The notes: generated from the sequence alone by a model not told the origin. 64,000 nucleotides of DNA from an uncultured Marinobacter sp. (GCF_913055835.1 NZ_CAJXKQ010000001.1:274187-338186), one strand, 5' to 3'; shown: positions 7,934-15,605, counted from the stretch's first letter. Numbers and translations are program-made.

Positions 7934-9900
7934 GCGTCGTTCTCCTGTTCGGCGGCCTCGTCGGCGGTGATTTCCACCAGCAACTGGCTGCGCTTCACCT
8001 GGTCCCCCTTGCTGGCATGGACTTCTCCGACGACGCCGGCTCGGTCGGCCTTTACCGGATGCTCCATTTTCATGGCTTCCAGTATTACCAGAGTATCGCC
8101 CTGACGAACGCTCTGGCCAGCCTCCACCAACACATCAATGATGGCGCCATCCATGGAGGCCTGGATACGACCACTGCCCGTACCCCCGGCGCCCCTTGCC
8201 GGCTGGTGGGTGATGTCCCGCACCGACCAGGATTGCCCGAACGCCTGCAAATATAGGCAATCGCCCTGGCGATGATATTGGCAAGTCTGACGAACCCCGT
8301 TGTCGATAATGCACAACCGGCCGTCCCGCTGGCTTTCGAGCAGCAGCGTGTGCCGGGTTTCGCCCATGTTGAACGTCAACCGGTTGCCGCTGCGGGTGAC
8401 CAGTAACTCAACAATGGCGTCGCCGCTTTCCAGCTTGATCGGTGTCATGGTTGCTGGCGCATTGCTCCAGGCGCTCTGGCCCGAACTGCCATGGTCGAGC
8501 ACACAGGCGGCCAGGGCGAGCTGGCGGATGTCCAGTTCTTGGGGTTGCAGGGATGGATCTTCGCTGAACGCCTGCTGCAGGAAGGCAGTGGTGGCCTCGC
8601 CGGCGCCGAAGGTGTCGTCGGCGATAATCCGGCTCAGGAAATGGCGGTTGGTGGTCACACCGAACACGGTGGTGTCCTCCAGGGCCCGGATCAGTCGGCG
8701 ACGGGCTTCGTCGCGGTTCTGTCCCCAGGCTATGACCTTGGCGAGCATGGGGTCGTAGTGGGGGGTGATGGCATCACCCGAGCGTACGCCGGTATCGAAT
8801 CGCAATCCTTCGCCCTCGGCCGGTTCAAAGGCGTACAGTGGGCCGGTCTGGGGGGTGAATCCGTGAGCAGGATCCTCCGCATAGAGCCGCACTTCAATGG
8901 CATGGCCATTCAGCTGGATTTCATCCTGGGCGAGTGGCAGCTCACGGCCTTCAGCAACGGTGAGCTGCCAGGCGACCAGGTCCTGGCCGGTGATCAACTC
9001 GGTGACCGGGTGCTCCACCTGCAGGCGTGTGTTCATCTCCAGGAAATAGAAGTTCCGGTGTTTGTCCACCAGGAACTCGACGGTGCCGGCACCTTCGTAA
9101 CTGCAGGCCAGAGCGGCTTTGACCGCGGCCTCGCCCATGGCCTGGCGCAGTTCCGGTGTTACAAAGGGCGAAGGCGCTTCTTCAACCACTTTCTGATGCC
9201 GGCGCTGGACCGAGCAGTCCCGCTCACCCAGATAAACGGCGTTGCCGTGCCGATCGGCGAACACCTGGATTTCCACGTGCCGGGGCTCAATCACGGCTTT
9301 CTCGAGGATCAGTTCGTCGTCGCCGAAGGCCTGTCTGGATTCAGACCGGGCCCGCTTGATGTTGTCGGCCAGCTCGGATTCGCTTTCTACCAATCGCATA
9401 CCGCGTCCACCGCCGCCGGCAGAGGCTTTGATCATAAGGGGATAGCCAATATCTTTGGCGGCTGCGATAAGTTCTTCGTCGCTGGCGTTGTTGCCTTCAT
9501 AACCAGGCACCACGGGTACGCCGGCTTCCTGCATGGCGATCTTGGAGCGCCGTTTGCTGCCCATCAGTTCGATGGCCGATGCGGGGGGGCCAACGAACAC
9601 CAGGCCGGCGTCTTTGCAGGCGTTGGCGAAGGCTGCGTTCTCGGAGAGGAAGCCGTAGCCGGGGTGGATGCAGTCAGCGCCGGTTTTGCGGGCGGCCTCG
9701 AGGATGGCGTCGCTGTTCAGGTAGGAAGCAGTTACCTGGGCCGGGCCAATGCAGACGGCTTCGTCGGCCAGTTCCACGTGCATGGCTTTGGCGTCGGCCT
9801 CGGAGTAGACGGCCACGGTGCGGTAACCCAGGGCTTTCGCAGTACGAATGACCCGAACTGCGATTTCGCCTCGGTTGGCTACTAATAGTTTCTTTAACAT
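7930..9900 (-). CDS. atuF: Geranyl-CoA carboxylase biotin-containing alpha subunit
   Basis: Biotin carboxylase plus biotin carrier protein, 656 residues. Residues 1 to about 445 form the ATP-grasp biotin carboxylase domain (KLLVANRGEIAVRVIRTAK, HPGYGFLSENA, KASAGGGGRGM, EMNTRLQVEHPVTE). A linker region follows, and the C-terminal biotinyl domain has EAMKMEH with the biotin-accepting lysine at residue 611. Size and domains fit geranyl- or methylcrotonyl-CoA carboxylase alpha subunits; the neighbours atuA, atuB and an AtuC-type beta subunit decide for geranyl-CoA carboxylase, which carboxylates the delta-methyl of cis-geranyl-CoA. It is separated from upstream atuE by repeat copy B. Confidence 0.88.
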   Translation of the reverse strand: MLKKLLVANRGEIAVRVIRTAKALGYRTVAVYSEADAKAMHVELADEAVCIGPAQVTASYLNSDAILEAARKTGADCIHPGYGFLSENAAFANACKDAGLVFVGPPASAIELMGSKRRSKIAMQEAGVPVVPGYEGNNASDEELIAAAKDIGYPLMIKASAGGGGRGMRLVESESELADNIKRARSESRQAFGDDELILEKAVIEPRHVEIQVFADRHGNAVYLGERDCSVQRRHQKVVEEAPSPFVTPELRQAMGEAAVKAALACSYEGAGTVEFLVDKHRNFYFLEMNTRLQVEHPVTELITGQDLVAWQLTVAEGRELPLAQDEIQLNGHAIEVRLYAEDPAHGFTPQTGPLYAFEPAEGEGLRFDTGVRSGDAITPHYDPMLAKVIAWGQNRDEARRRLIRALEDTTVFGVTTNRHFLSRIIADDTFGAGEATTAFLQQAFSEDPSLQPQELDIRQLALAACVLDHGSSGQSAWSNAPATMTPIKLESGDAIVELLVTRSGNRLTFNMGETRHTLLLESQRDGRLCIIDNGVRQTCQYHRQGDCLYLQAFGQSWSVRDITHQPARGAGGTGSGRIQASMDGAIIDVLVEAGQSVRQGDTLVILEAMKMEHPVKADRAGVVGEVHASKGDQVKRSQLLVEITADEAAEQENDA

Positions 9901-9928
9901 GTTCTTATTCTCTCCTTTGGAGTAGGCC

Positions 9929-10126
9929 GCGAGGCTGAGTGCCGTCTGGCTTCCAGAAAAACGCTACGAGCACCCCTTGCGGGGTCCGGCCAGCAATCGC
10001 AGATTGCTGTCGTTCGGCTGCTCATGAAGCTTCGCTTCATAAACGCTTGCCTCACCCATGTGCGCTTGGCGTCGGCCATCCATGGCCGCCGACATTTTCT
10101 GGAAGCCAGACGGCACTCACCCTCGC
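9929..10126 (+). repeat. Class I structured intergenic repeat, copy B (long form)
   Basis: Outer arms of about 31 nt with one mismatch (left from 9929, right ending 10126), unique to this copy, with an A4/T4 inner end. The core matches copy A, but the first small hairpin is opened and filled with about 90 nt holding three more stem-loops: CCCCTTGCGGGG, CAGCAATCGCAGATTGCTG and ATGAAGCTTCGCTTCAT. The core then resumes at CATGTGCGCTTGGC. It fills nearly the whole 232-nt atuE-atuF gap, so it is probably transcribed within the operon mRNA. Confidence 0.9.
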
Positions 10127-10132
10127 TCCGCA

Positions 10133-10954
10133 TCAGTCCGATTCGCCTGCCCAGGCTGGCTTCCGTTTTTGCATGAAAGCCATAGTGCCCTCCGTGCCCT
10201 CGCTGCCCCGAATGGCTTCCGCGAATTTCTCAGCTGCGCTGTCGAGCAAGCCGCTCATCGGCTCATGACCAACCCGATGCAGCAACGCCTTGGTTTCAGC
10301 GGTGGCAACCGGTGCGCAATGGCGAACACGATCCAGAGCGCCAGCCAGCATCTCTTCCAGTTCATCGTCCGAAGCGGCCGTTTGGTGAACGATTCCAAGA
10401 CGGCATGCCTCGTTTGCATCGATTCTCAAACCGAGTAGGGCCAGGCGCCGGGCCTGGGTGAGGCCGATGCGTTCAACCACGAACGGCGCAATCTGGGCGG
10501 GAATGACGCCGAGGGAGGTTTCCGGCATGCCGAATTTCGCGGTTGGCCCGGCGATGGCAACGTCGGAAACACAGGCCAGGCCGAATCCGCCGCCCATAAC
10601 GGCACCCTCGGTGACTGCAACAACGACTTTCGACGATTCGTTGACCTGCTGGATCATCTGACCAAAGGCCCGGTTCAGCCGGTAGAAGGGATCGGCCTCG
10701 CCTTCGGCCGCCTTCTGGCCCCGGGCACCGGCCATGTCTTTGATGTCACCGCCGGCGCAAAAATGCCCACCAGCACCCCGGATGACGACGGCGCGGATGT
10801 GCAGGTCGTTTTCGATCTGGGTAAACACCGACGACAGTTCCGCCACCATCTCCAGGCTCATGGCGTTCCGAACGTCGGGCCGGTTGATGGTGATAGATAG
10901 AGTAGGGCCCTGTTTCTCCAGAAGGAGGGTTTCGCAATGTGGTAGCTGGTCCAT
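10133..10954 (-). CDS. atuE: Isohexenylglutaconyl-CoA hydratase (enoyl-CoA hydratase family)
   Basis: Crotonase-fold hydratase, 273 residues from the ATG at 10954, which has GGAG 7 nt upstream; the GTG four codons earlier is part of that ribosome site. The oxyanion-hole strands are RGAGGHFCAGGDI (about residue 60) and GAVMGGGFGLACVSD. The first of the two catalytic glutamates of classical enoyl-CoA hydratase is Gly here (GGGFGL), while the second is kept in FGMPETSLG. In the pathway this enzyme hydrates the carboxylated geranyl-CoA product to 3-hydroxy-3-isohexenylglutaryl-CoA. It is flanked by repeats on both sides. Confidence 0.86.
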   Translation of the reverse strand: MDQLPHCETLLLEKQGPTLSITINRPDVRNAMSLEMVAELSSVFTQIENDLHIRAVVIRGAGGHFCAGGDIKDMAGARGQKAAEGEADPFYRLNRAFGQMIQQVNESSKVVVAVTEGAVMGGGFGLACVSDVAIAGPTAKFGMPETSLGVIPAQIAPFVVERIGLTQARRLALLGLRIDANEACRLGIVHQTAASDDELEEMLAGALDRVRHCAPVATAETKALLHRVGHEPMSGLLDSAAEKFAEAIRGSEGTEGTMAFMQKRKPAWAGESD

Positions 10955-11009
10955 ATTTAACTCCACGTTAAAGGTTCGACGCTTCCGGGTTGGCCGGCTT
11001 TAAGAATTC

Positions 11010-11041
11010 GTAGGTCGGATTAGCCAAAGGCGTAATCCGAC
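11010..11041 (+). repeat. REP-like palindrome (class III), copy 2
   Basis: GTAGGTCGGATTAG, the loop CCAAAGG, then CGTAATCCGAC. The arms GTCGGATTA/TAATCCGAC pair perfectly. It lies 55 nt upstream of atuE and 13 nt from class II copy F in the atuD-atuE gap. Confidence 0.85.
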
Positions 11042-11054
11042 AGCCCAGCTCCGG

Positions 11055-11170
11055 GGCCGTCAGGCCGGTCATGCTTCCCAGGACCGTTGAGGGCCATGGA
11101 TGGCCCGATTCGAGCCCTACACGGACGTACTTGCGGGCGTGTCTTGGGAAGCATGACCGGCCTGACGGCC
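11055..11170 (+). repeat. Class II structured intergenic repeat, copy F
   Basis: Outer arms of 26 nt (GGCCGTCAGG... at 11055, complement ending 11170) close a core that differs from class I: GTTGAG, the hairpin GGCCATGGATGGCC, CGA, then CCCTACACGGACGTACTTGC and GCGTGTC. The same core order is seen in copy G (15481-15590), while the arms of F and G are unrelated. It lies in the atuD-atuE gap, ending 12 nt from the atuD stop codon. Confidence 0.85.
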
Positions 11171-11182
11171 ATGCACCGTTCG

Positions 11183-12343
11183 TCAGTCGCGCTTCTTACC
11201 CGGAAGCGTCCCCATCATCTTGCAGATAATCCCGAGCATGATTTCATCGGCACCACCGCCGATGGACACCAGCCGAACATCCCGATGCGCCCGGGAAATC
11301 GGGTTATCCCACATGTAACCGTTCCCGCCCCAGTACTGCAGGCAGCTGTCTGTTACCTCACGGCCCAGACGCCCGGCCTTGAGCTTGGCCATGGACGCCA
11401 GCCGCGTCACATCCTTGCCTTCCACATGCAGCTCACAGGCCTGATAGGTGAGAGCCCGCAGGGCCTCGACCTCGGTTTGCAGTTCGGCAAGGCGGAAGTG
11501 AATCACTTGGTTATCAATCAACGGCTGTCCGAAGGTCTTGCGCTCGCGGCAATACTCGATCGTCTTGGTGATGCAGTTCTCCAGCGCCTTGATCACGTTG
11601 GCGGCACCCCAAAGACGCTCCTCCTGGAACTGCAGCATCTGCATCATGAAACCGGTGCCCTCGGCGCCAATGCGGTAGCGCTGGGGCACGCGTACGTCGT
11701 CGAAGAAAATTTGCGCGGTTTCGGATGAGCGCATGCCCAGCTTGTTCAGGTGCGGGCTGAAAGAGATGCCCGGTGTCTTCGTGGGCACCACGATCAGGGA
11801 CTTGTTCTTGTGGGGCTTGTCGTCCGAGGTGTTAGCGAGCAAACAGATGAAGTCGGACTTGGGGCTGTTAGTGATCCACATCTTGGAGCCGTTGATGATG
11901 TAGTCGTCGCCGTCTTTCTTGGCAGTGGTTTTCATCCCCGCTACATCGGAACCGGCGCCAACCTCGCTGACGCCAATACAGCCCACCATGTCACCGGCAA
12001 TGGCCGGAGCGAGGAAGCTGCGTTTCAGTTCATCGGAACCAAATCGAGCAATAGCCGGGGTACACATATCGGTCTGAACCCCAATGGCCAGCGGCACACC
12101 ACCACAATGGGCCATGCCCAGTTCTTCCGCAGCCACCAGGTTGTAGCTGTAATCCAGCCCCATGCCGCCGTATTCTTCGGGCTTCTGGATGCCCAGGATT
12201 CCGAGGTTGCCGAGTTTTTTGAACAGCTCATGAATCGGGAACTCCCCGGCGGCTTCCCATTCGTCGCAGTGAGGATTGATTTCCTTCTCCACGAAATCGC
12301 GGACGGTTTTTCTGAGGGCTTCGTGTTCGGCTGTGAATTTCAC
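11183..12343 (-). CDS. atuD: Citronellyl-CoA dehydrogenase (acyl-CoA dehydrogenase family)
   Basis: FAD-dependent acyl-CoA dehydrogenase, 386 residues, normal length. It has IGVSEVGAGSDVAGM and MWITNSPKSDFI in the flavin region and GGNGYMWDNPISRAHRDVRL near the C-terminus. At the position of the catalytic glutamate of medium-chain enzymes it has Gly (SIGGGADEI). A glutamate is present instead at residue 242 in QEERL, where isovaleryl-CoA and long-chain dehydrogenases place the base. This fits a beta-branched substrate, and the AtuD role is citronellyl-CoA to geranyl-CoA. It is separated from atuC by a 617-nt repeat-filled gap. Confidence 0.86.
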   Translation of the reverse strand: MKFTAEHEALRKTVRDFVEKEINPHCDEWEAAGEFPIHELFKKLGNLGILGIQKPEEYGGMGLDYSYNLVAAEELGMAHCGGVPLAIGVQTDMCTPAIARFGSDELKRSFLAPAIAGDMVGCIGVSEVGAGSDVAGMKTTAKKDGDDYIINGSKMWITNSPKSDFICLLANTSDDKPHKNKSLIVVPTKTPGISFSPHLNKLGMRSSETAQIFFDDVRVPQRYRIGAEGTGFMMQMLQFQEERLWGAANVIKALENCITKTIEYCRERKTFGQPLIDNQVIHFRLAELQTEVEALRALTYQACELHVEGKDVTRLASMAKLKAGRLGREVTDSCLQYWGGNGYMWDNPISRAHRDVRLVSIGGGADEIMLGIICKMMGTLPGKKRD

Positions 12344-12412
12344 GTTCTTGTTCTCCTGCTGGTAGAGAGTTCGTGCCTTCTTTGTTTTGGGGCACGTTCT
12401 TTAGCTTGGGTG

Positions 12413-12522
12413 GCGGCTGTGTGGGTCGGGTTTCAGAAAACCGCTACGAGCACATCCATGTGCGCTTGTTTCGGGCCATCCTTGGCCCTCTACATTTTCT
12501 GAAACCCGACCCACACAGCCGC
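12413..12522 (+). repeat. Class I structured intergenic repeat, copy C (short form)
   Basis: Outer arms of 28 perfect base pairs (12413-12440 with 12495-12522), unique to this copy. The first core hairpin is identical to copy A (GCACATCCATGTGC), but the second reads GGGCCATCCTTGGCCC with flanks TTTC and TCTAC, so the stem sequence has changed on both sides and pairing is kept. Located 69 nt upstream of the atuD start codon. Confidence 0.9.
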
Positions 12523-12566
12523 TTACGTCTGCAAACTGGTTGCTGCCTGCTGGCAGTTTTGTTTTT

Positions 12567-12598
12567 GTAGGTCGGGTTAGCCGGAGGCGTAACCCGAC
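12567..12598 (+). repeat. REP-like palindrome (class III), copy 3
   Basis: GTAGGTCGGGTTAG, loop CCGGAGG, CGTAACCCGAC. Relative to copy 2, two stem positions change on one side (GGATTAG to GGGTTAG) with the matching change on the other (TAATCC to TAACCC), keeping the pairs. It faces copy 4, 28 nt away. Confidence 0.88.
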
Positions 12599-12626
12599 AG
12601 ATCGGCGGGGTGGCCTGGCTTTTTGT

Positions 12627-12658
12627 GTCGGATTACGCCTTCGGCTAATCCGACCTAC
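12627..12658 (-). repeat. REP-like palindrome (class III), copy 4, inverted
   Basis: Read on the minus strand it is GTAGGTCGGATTAG, CCGAAGG, CGTAATCCGAC. With copy 3 it forms an inverted pair, the arrangement called BIME in enterobacterial REP systems. Confidence 0.88.
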
Positions 12659-12721
12659 ATTTGTTTTCCCGCATACCTCTAAAAAGCTTGCTGTTTGTCA
12701 GCGTTAACTCTGAATTCCGAA

Positions 12722-12911
12722 GAACCGGTTGGGGCACCCTGTCCAAAAATGTCGGCGGCCAAGGATGCCCGACGCCAAGCGCACATGGGCGGAGCAAACG
12801 CTTTAGAAGCGAAGCTTCGCGTGCTGCGGAGCGACAGCAATCTATGATTGCTGGCTGGACCCGCTTGCGGGTGCTCGTAGCGGTTTTTGGACAGGGTTCC
12901 CCAAGCGGTTC
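12722..12911 (-). repeat. Class I structured intergenic repeat, copy D (long form)
   Basis: Arms of about 26 nt with two mismatches (12722 on the left, ending 12911), unique to this copy. The orientation is opposite to A, B and C. It carries the same insert as copy B; stem-loops read on the minus strand are CCCGCAAGCGGG (a C-G pair of copy B has become G-C), CAGCAATCATAGATTGCTG (stem conserved, loop changed) and GAAGCTTCGCTTC. The second core hairpin is GGGCATCCTTGGCC. It ends 49 nt from the atuC stop codon. Confidence 0.9.
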
Positions 12912-12960
12912 CTCCCGCGAAACAAGCAATCCCAGAGGCGAGCCCCATCCAAGCCAGAAA

Positions 12961-14577
12961 TCAAAGGCGGGCCACACCAAACGTATTAGGCCGCAACTGC
13001 CGAGCCTCGGCCTCGCGGCAAACATCGAAAACCAGGGCCAGAACCCGCCGCGTATCCCGCGGGTCGATCAGACCGTCATCCCACAATCTGGCCGTTCCAA
13101 ACAGCGCTGTTGAGCCTTCCTCCAGTTTCTTAGCCGTCGCCTGCTCCAGAAAATCCAGTGTCTTCGGATCCGGCTCCATGCCGCCGCGGCGCTGCTTGTC
13201 TTCGGCCACAATGCGCATCACCTTGCCGGCCTGGGCCGGGCCCATGACTGCCGTTCGGCTGTTGGGCCAGGCGAAGATGAACCTCGGGTCCAGACCACGT
13301 CCGCACATGGCGTAGTTACCTGCACCATAGGAACCGCCGATGACAATTGCGACCTTTGGCACCCGACAATTAGCTACCGCCTGGATCATTTTTGAGCCGT
13401 GTTTGATGATGCCGTTCTGCTCCGAATGGGTGCCCACCATGAAACCGGTGGTGTTATGCAGGAACAGCAGGGGCGTTCCGGCCTGGTCGCAGAGCTGGAT
13501 GAACTGGGCGGCCTTGGCAGAGCCGGCCGGGGTGATCGGGCCGTTGTTGCCGATAATGCCGACTGAATGACCTTCGATCCGGATGGTGCCGCAGACGGTC
13601 TGGTCGTCGAACTCGTTCTTGAAGTCCATGAACTTCGAGCCGTCGGCGATTCGGGCAAGGATTTCCCGAACGTCGTAGGGTTTTTTCGAATCTGCCGGAA
13701 TCACGCCCAGAAGTTCATCAGCCGGGTAGAGCGGCTCCTCCCACTGAGGCTCTCCTTTCGGGGGCAGTTGCTCATTCCAGGGCAAGGCTTCGAGGATGTT
13801 TCTGGCCTGGCGGATGCCGTCGGCGTCGTCTTCGGCCAGGTACTCGGCCGTTCCTGCTACGGTGGCGTGCATCTCTGCTCCGCCAAGTTCCTCGTCGGTG
13901 GCAACTTCGCCGGTCGCCGCTTTCAGAAGCGGTGGGCCGGCCAGGAACATCTTGGCCTGCTCTCGCACCACGATCACGTAGTCGGACAGACCCGGCTGAT
14001 AGGCGCCGCCGGCGGTCGCGTTGCCGTGGACAACGGTGACCTGAGGAATGCCGGCAGCGGACATCCGCGCCTGATTGGCAAAGCCCCGGGCGCCGAGAAC
14101 GAAAATATCAGTGGCGTAGTTCAGGTTGGCGCCGCCGCTTTCGGACAGCGATACCACCGGAAGCTTGTTCTCCATAGCGATCTGCTGAAGCCGAAGTGTC
14201 TTGTCCAGGCCGGCTGGCGTAATGGTACCGCCCTTGATGGCGCTGTTGCTGGCAACGACGAGGCAGCGAATGCCGCTGACATAGCCAATACCAGCGATGA
14301 TTCCGCCGCCGGCCATGCTGCCGTCCTTGTCATCGTGCATCTTGTAGCCGGCCAGGGAGCACAGCTCGAGGAAGGGCGTGCCGCGATCCAGCAAACGGTT
14401 GATGCGGTCCCGCGGGAGCAGCTTGCCCCGTTTGGTGAACTTCTCCCGGGCCGCTTCCGCCAGATCCAGCACCTTCTGCTCAACGTCCCGGAAGGTGGTG
14501 ATGTGGGCGTCCATGGCTTCGGCATTGATGCGGAAGTCTTCAGACTGGGAGCTTATGGTGGATTCAAGTACCTGCAT
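12961..14577 (-). CDS. atuC: Geranyl-CoA carboxylase carboxyltransferase (beta) subunit
   Basis: Biotin-dependent carboxyltransferase, 538 residues, with the two crotonase-like halves of the family. Signatures are RGKLLPRDRINRLLDRGTPF (about 50-70), GGTITPAGLDKTLR, TAGGAYQPGLSDY and GGSYGAGNYAMCGR. The AYQPGLSDY version with FLAGPPLLKAATGEVATDEELGG resembles geranyl-CoA rather than methylcrotonyl-CoA carboxylases, and the AtuF partner is in the same operon. It is followed in transcription by the 617-nt repeat region, while upstream atuB is 9 nt away. The product is carboxylated geranyl-CoA (isohexenylglutaconyl-CoA). Confidence 0.88.
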   Translation of the reverse strand: MQVLESTISSQSEDFRINAEAMDAHITTFRDVEQKVLDLAEAAREKFTKRGKLLPRDRINRLLDRGTPFLELCSLAGYKMHDDKDGSMAGGGIIAGIGYVSGIRCLVVASNSAIKGGTITPAGLDKTLRLQQIAMENKLPVVSLSESGGANLNYATDIFVLGARGFANQARMSAAGIPQVTVVHGNATAGGAYQPGLSDYVIVVREQAKMFLAGPPLLKAATGEVATDEELGGAEMHATVAGTAEYLAEDDADGIRQARNILEALPWNEQLPPKGEPQWEEPLYPADELLGVIPADSKKPYDVREILARIADGSKFMDFKNEFDDQTVCGTIRIEGHSVGIIGNNGPITPAGSAKAAQFIQLCDQAGTPLLFLHNTTGFMVGTHSEQNGIIKHGSKMIQAVANCRVPKVAIVIGGSYGAGNYAMCGRGLDPRFIFAWPNSRTAVMGPAQAGKVMRIVAEDKQRRGGMEPDPKTLDFLEQATAKKLEEGSTALFGTARLWDDGLIDPRDTRRVLALVFDVCREAEARQLRPNTFGVARL

Positions 14578-14586
14578 GTTGGCTCC

Positions 14587-15453
14587 TCAGTCGTCGCTCA
14601 GAACTTTCGGGGTAACGGCCCGGTGAAAGCCATTGTAGGGCTCGTTATTCTTGGCCTTCGGCAATGGCCAGACCCGGCCACCCTGGGATGCGCCACCATC
14701 AATCCGCAGGCAGTCCCCGCTGATAAACGCCGCCCCCGGACTGAGCAGGAAGCAGATGGCCGAGCTGACCTCGGATTCCGTACCCATCCGCTTGATTGGC
14801 ACATTATCGCCAAGGCTGCGAATCCACTGCTTCATGTGCTCGGGGTAGTTGTCCATGCCGCTGGAGGCAATCCAGCCTGGAGCAACCGCATTCACCCGAA
14901 CACCGGACGCGCCCCACTCAACGGCCGCGGTCTGGGTAAAGTTCACCATCCCGGCCCTGGCCGCCCCCGAATGCCCCATGCCAGGCATTCCGCCCCACAT
15001 ATCGGCGACGATATTGACGATGGCACCCCCGGTCTTCGAAAGAGCCTGCGTGTAGGCTTCCCGAGCCATCAGGAATCCGCCGGTAAGATTGGTGCGCACC
15101 ACCGTCTCCCAGCCCTTCTGGTTGATCCCCGTCAGCGGTGCCTGAAACTGCCCGCCGGCATTGTTCACCAGCCCGTTCAGACCGCCGTGTTCGGCAATGA
15201 TCGCTTTCACCGTGGCTTTGACTGATTCCTCCTCACGGATATCGCAGACATGGGCGGACGCAATGCCGCCGTCCTCAATGATCTCTGCTTTTACAGATTC
15301 CACTTTCTCGGCCTTACGGCCAACCAGGGCGACCCGTGCACCCAGGGCAGCAAGCTCATGGGCCGTACACCGGCCAATCCCGGAGCCGCCGCCGGTAACT
15401 ATAAACACCTGGCCCTTGAACAGGTCCGGGTGAAAAACAGATTGATAGCTCAT
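14587..15453 (-). CDS. atuB: SDR oxidoreductase of the atu cluster, dienoyl-CoA reductase-like
   Basis: SDR protein, 288 residues. The cofactor loop VTGGGSGIGRCTA is near residue 19 and NNAGGQFQAP near 98. The region that carries YxxxK in classical SDRs reads GHSGAARAGMVNF; aligned with 2,4-dienoyl-CoA reductases (SASAKAG), the catalytic lysine position is Arg and no tyrosine is at the usual place. I believe this pattern recurs in the peroxisomal enoyl/dienoyl-reductase-like group, so it is probably not a defect. AtuB has been proposed as a citronellol/citronellal dehydrogenase or hydroxyacyl enzyme; the sequence points to an acyl-CoA-related reaction. Confidence 0.84.
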   Translation of the reverse strand: MSYQSVFHPDLFKGQVFIVTGGGSGIGRCTAHELAALGARVALVGRKAEKVESVKAEIIEDGGIASAHVCDIREEESVKATVKAIIAEHGGLNGLVNNAGGQFQAPLTGINQKGWETVVRTNLTGGFLMAREAYTQALSKTGGAIVNIVADMWGGMPGMGHSGAARAGMVNFTQTAAVEWGASGVRVNAVAPGWIASSGMDNYPEHMKQWIRSLGDNVPIKRMGTESEVSSAICFLLSPGAAFISGDCLRIDGGASQGGRVWPLPKAKNNEPYNGFHRAVTPKVLSDD

Positions 15454-15480
15454 ATCTCGAAAACCTTTCCCAATGTTCGG

Positions 15481-15590
15481 GCGCTCGGGCCGTTGGTCCC
15501 TCCCGGGACTGTGAGCAGCATGGATGCTGCGATCAAGCCTACAGGGACGTATTCACAGCGTGTCCCGGGAGGGGCTAACGGCCCGAGCGC
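15481..15590 (+). repeat. Class II structured intergenic repeat, copy G
   Basis: Outer arms of 28 nt (GCGCTCGGGCCGTT... at 15481; complement ending 15590) with two positions that pair as G-T. The core is CTGTGAG, the hairpin CAGCATGGATGCTG, CGA, then CCTACAGGGACGTATTC and GCGTGTCC. It shares core order with copy F but has different arms and a different small-hairpin stem (CAG/CTG against GGC/GCC). It fills the atuA-atuB gap. Confidence 0.87.
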
Positions 15591-15605
15591 GTGCTCCATT
15601 ATTGA

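Larger units (their letters stand above)
12344..12960. other. 617-nt non-coding gap between atuC and atuD, filled with repeats
   Basis: No credible gene lies here. The gap holds, in order, class I copy C, two REP-like palindromes facing each other, and class I copy D in the opposite orientation. Short open frames across it read the repeat cores (recurring peptide KTATSTSMCA and its shadows) and are not taken as genes. The about 60 nt between D and the right-hand REP-like copy, and the 49 nt next to atuC, show nothing recognisable. Confidence 0.85.

Noticed and set aside
8491..9885. Open frame of 464 codons on the plus strand
   Set aside because: It is antisense to atuF, which has complete biotin carboxylase motifs; the long frame reflects high GC content and codon usage of the true gene.
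5025..12911. Repeats as a CRISPR array or integron attC sites
   Set aside because: They are scattered between genes rather than in tandem, there are no spacers or cas genes, and attC sites have conserved ends with variable centres, the opposite of what is seen.
12373..12948. Small proteins reading KTATSTSMCAW and similar
   Set aside because: They translate the class I repeat core in different frames; the same peptide recurs at each copy only because the DNA is repeated.
7930..14577. Reading the cluster as the leucine/isovalerate (liu) operon with methylcrotonyl-CoA carboxylase
   Set aside because: An atuA-type gene, two SDR genes, an acyl-CoA synthetase and no HMG-CoA lyase are present, which is the atu set and order.
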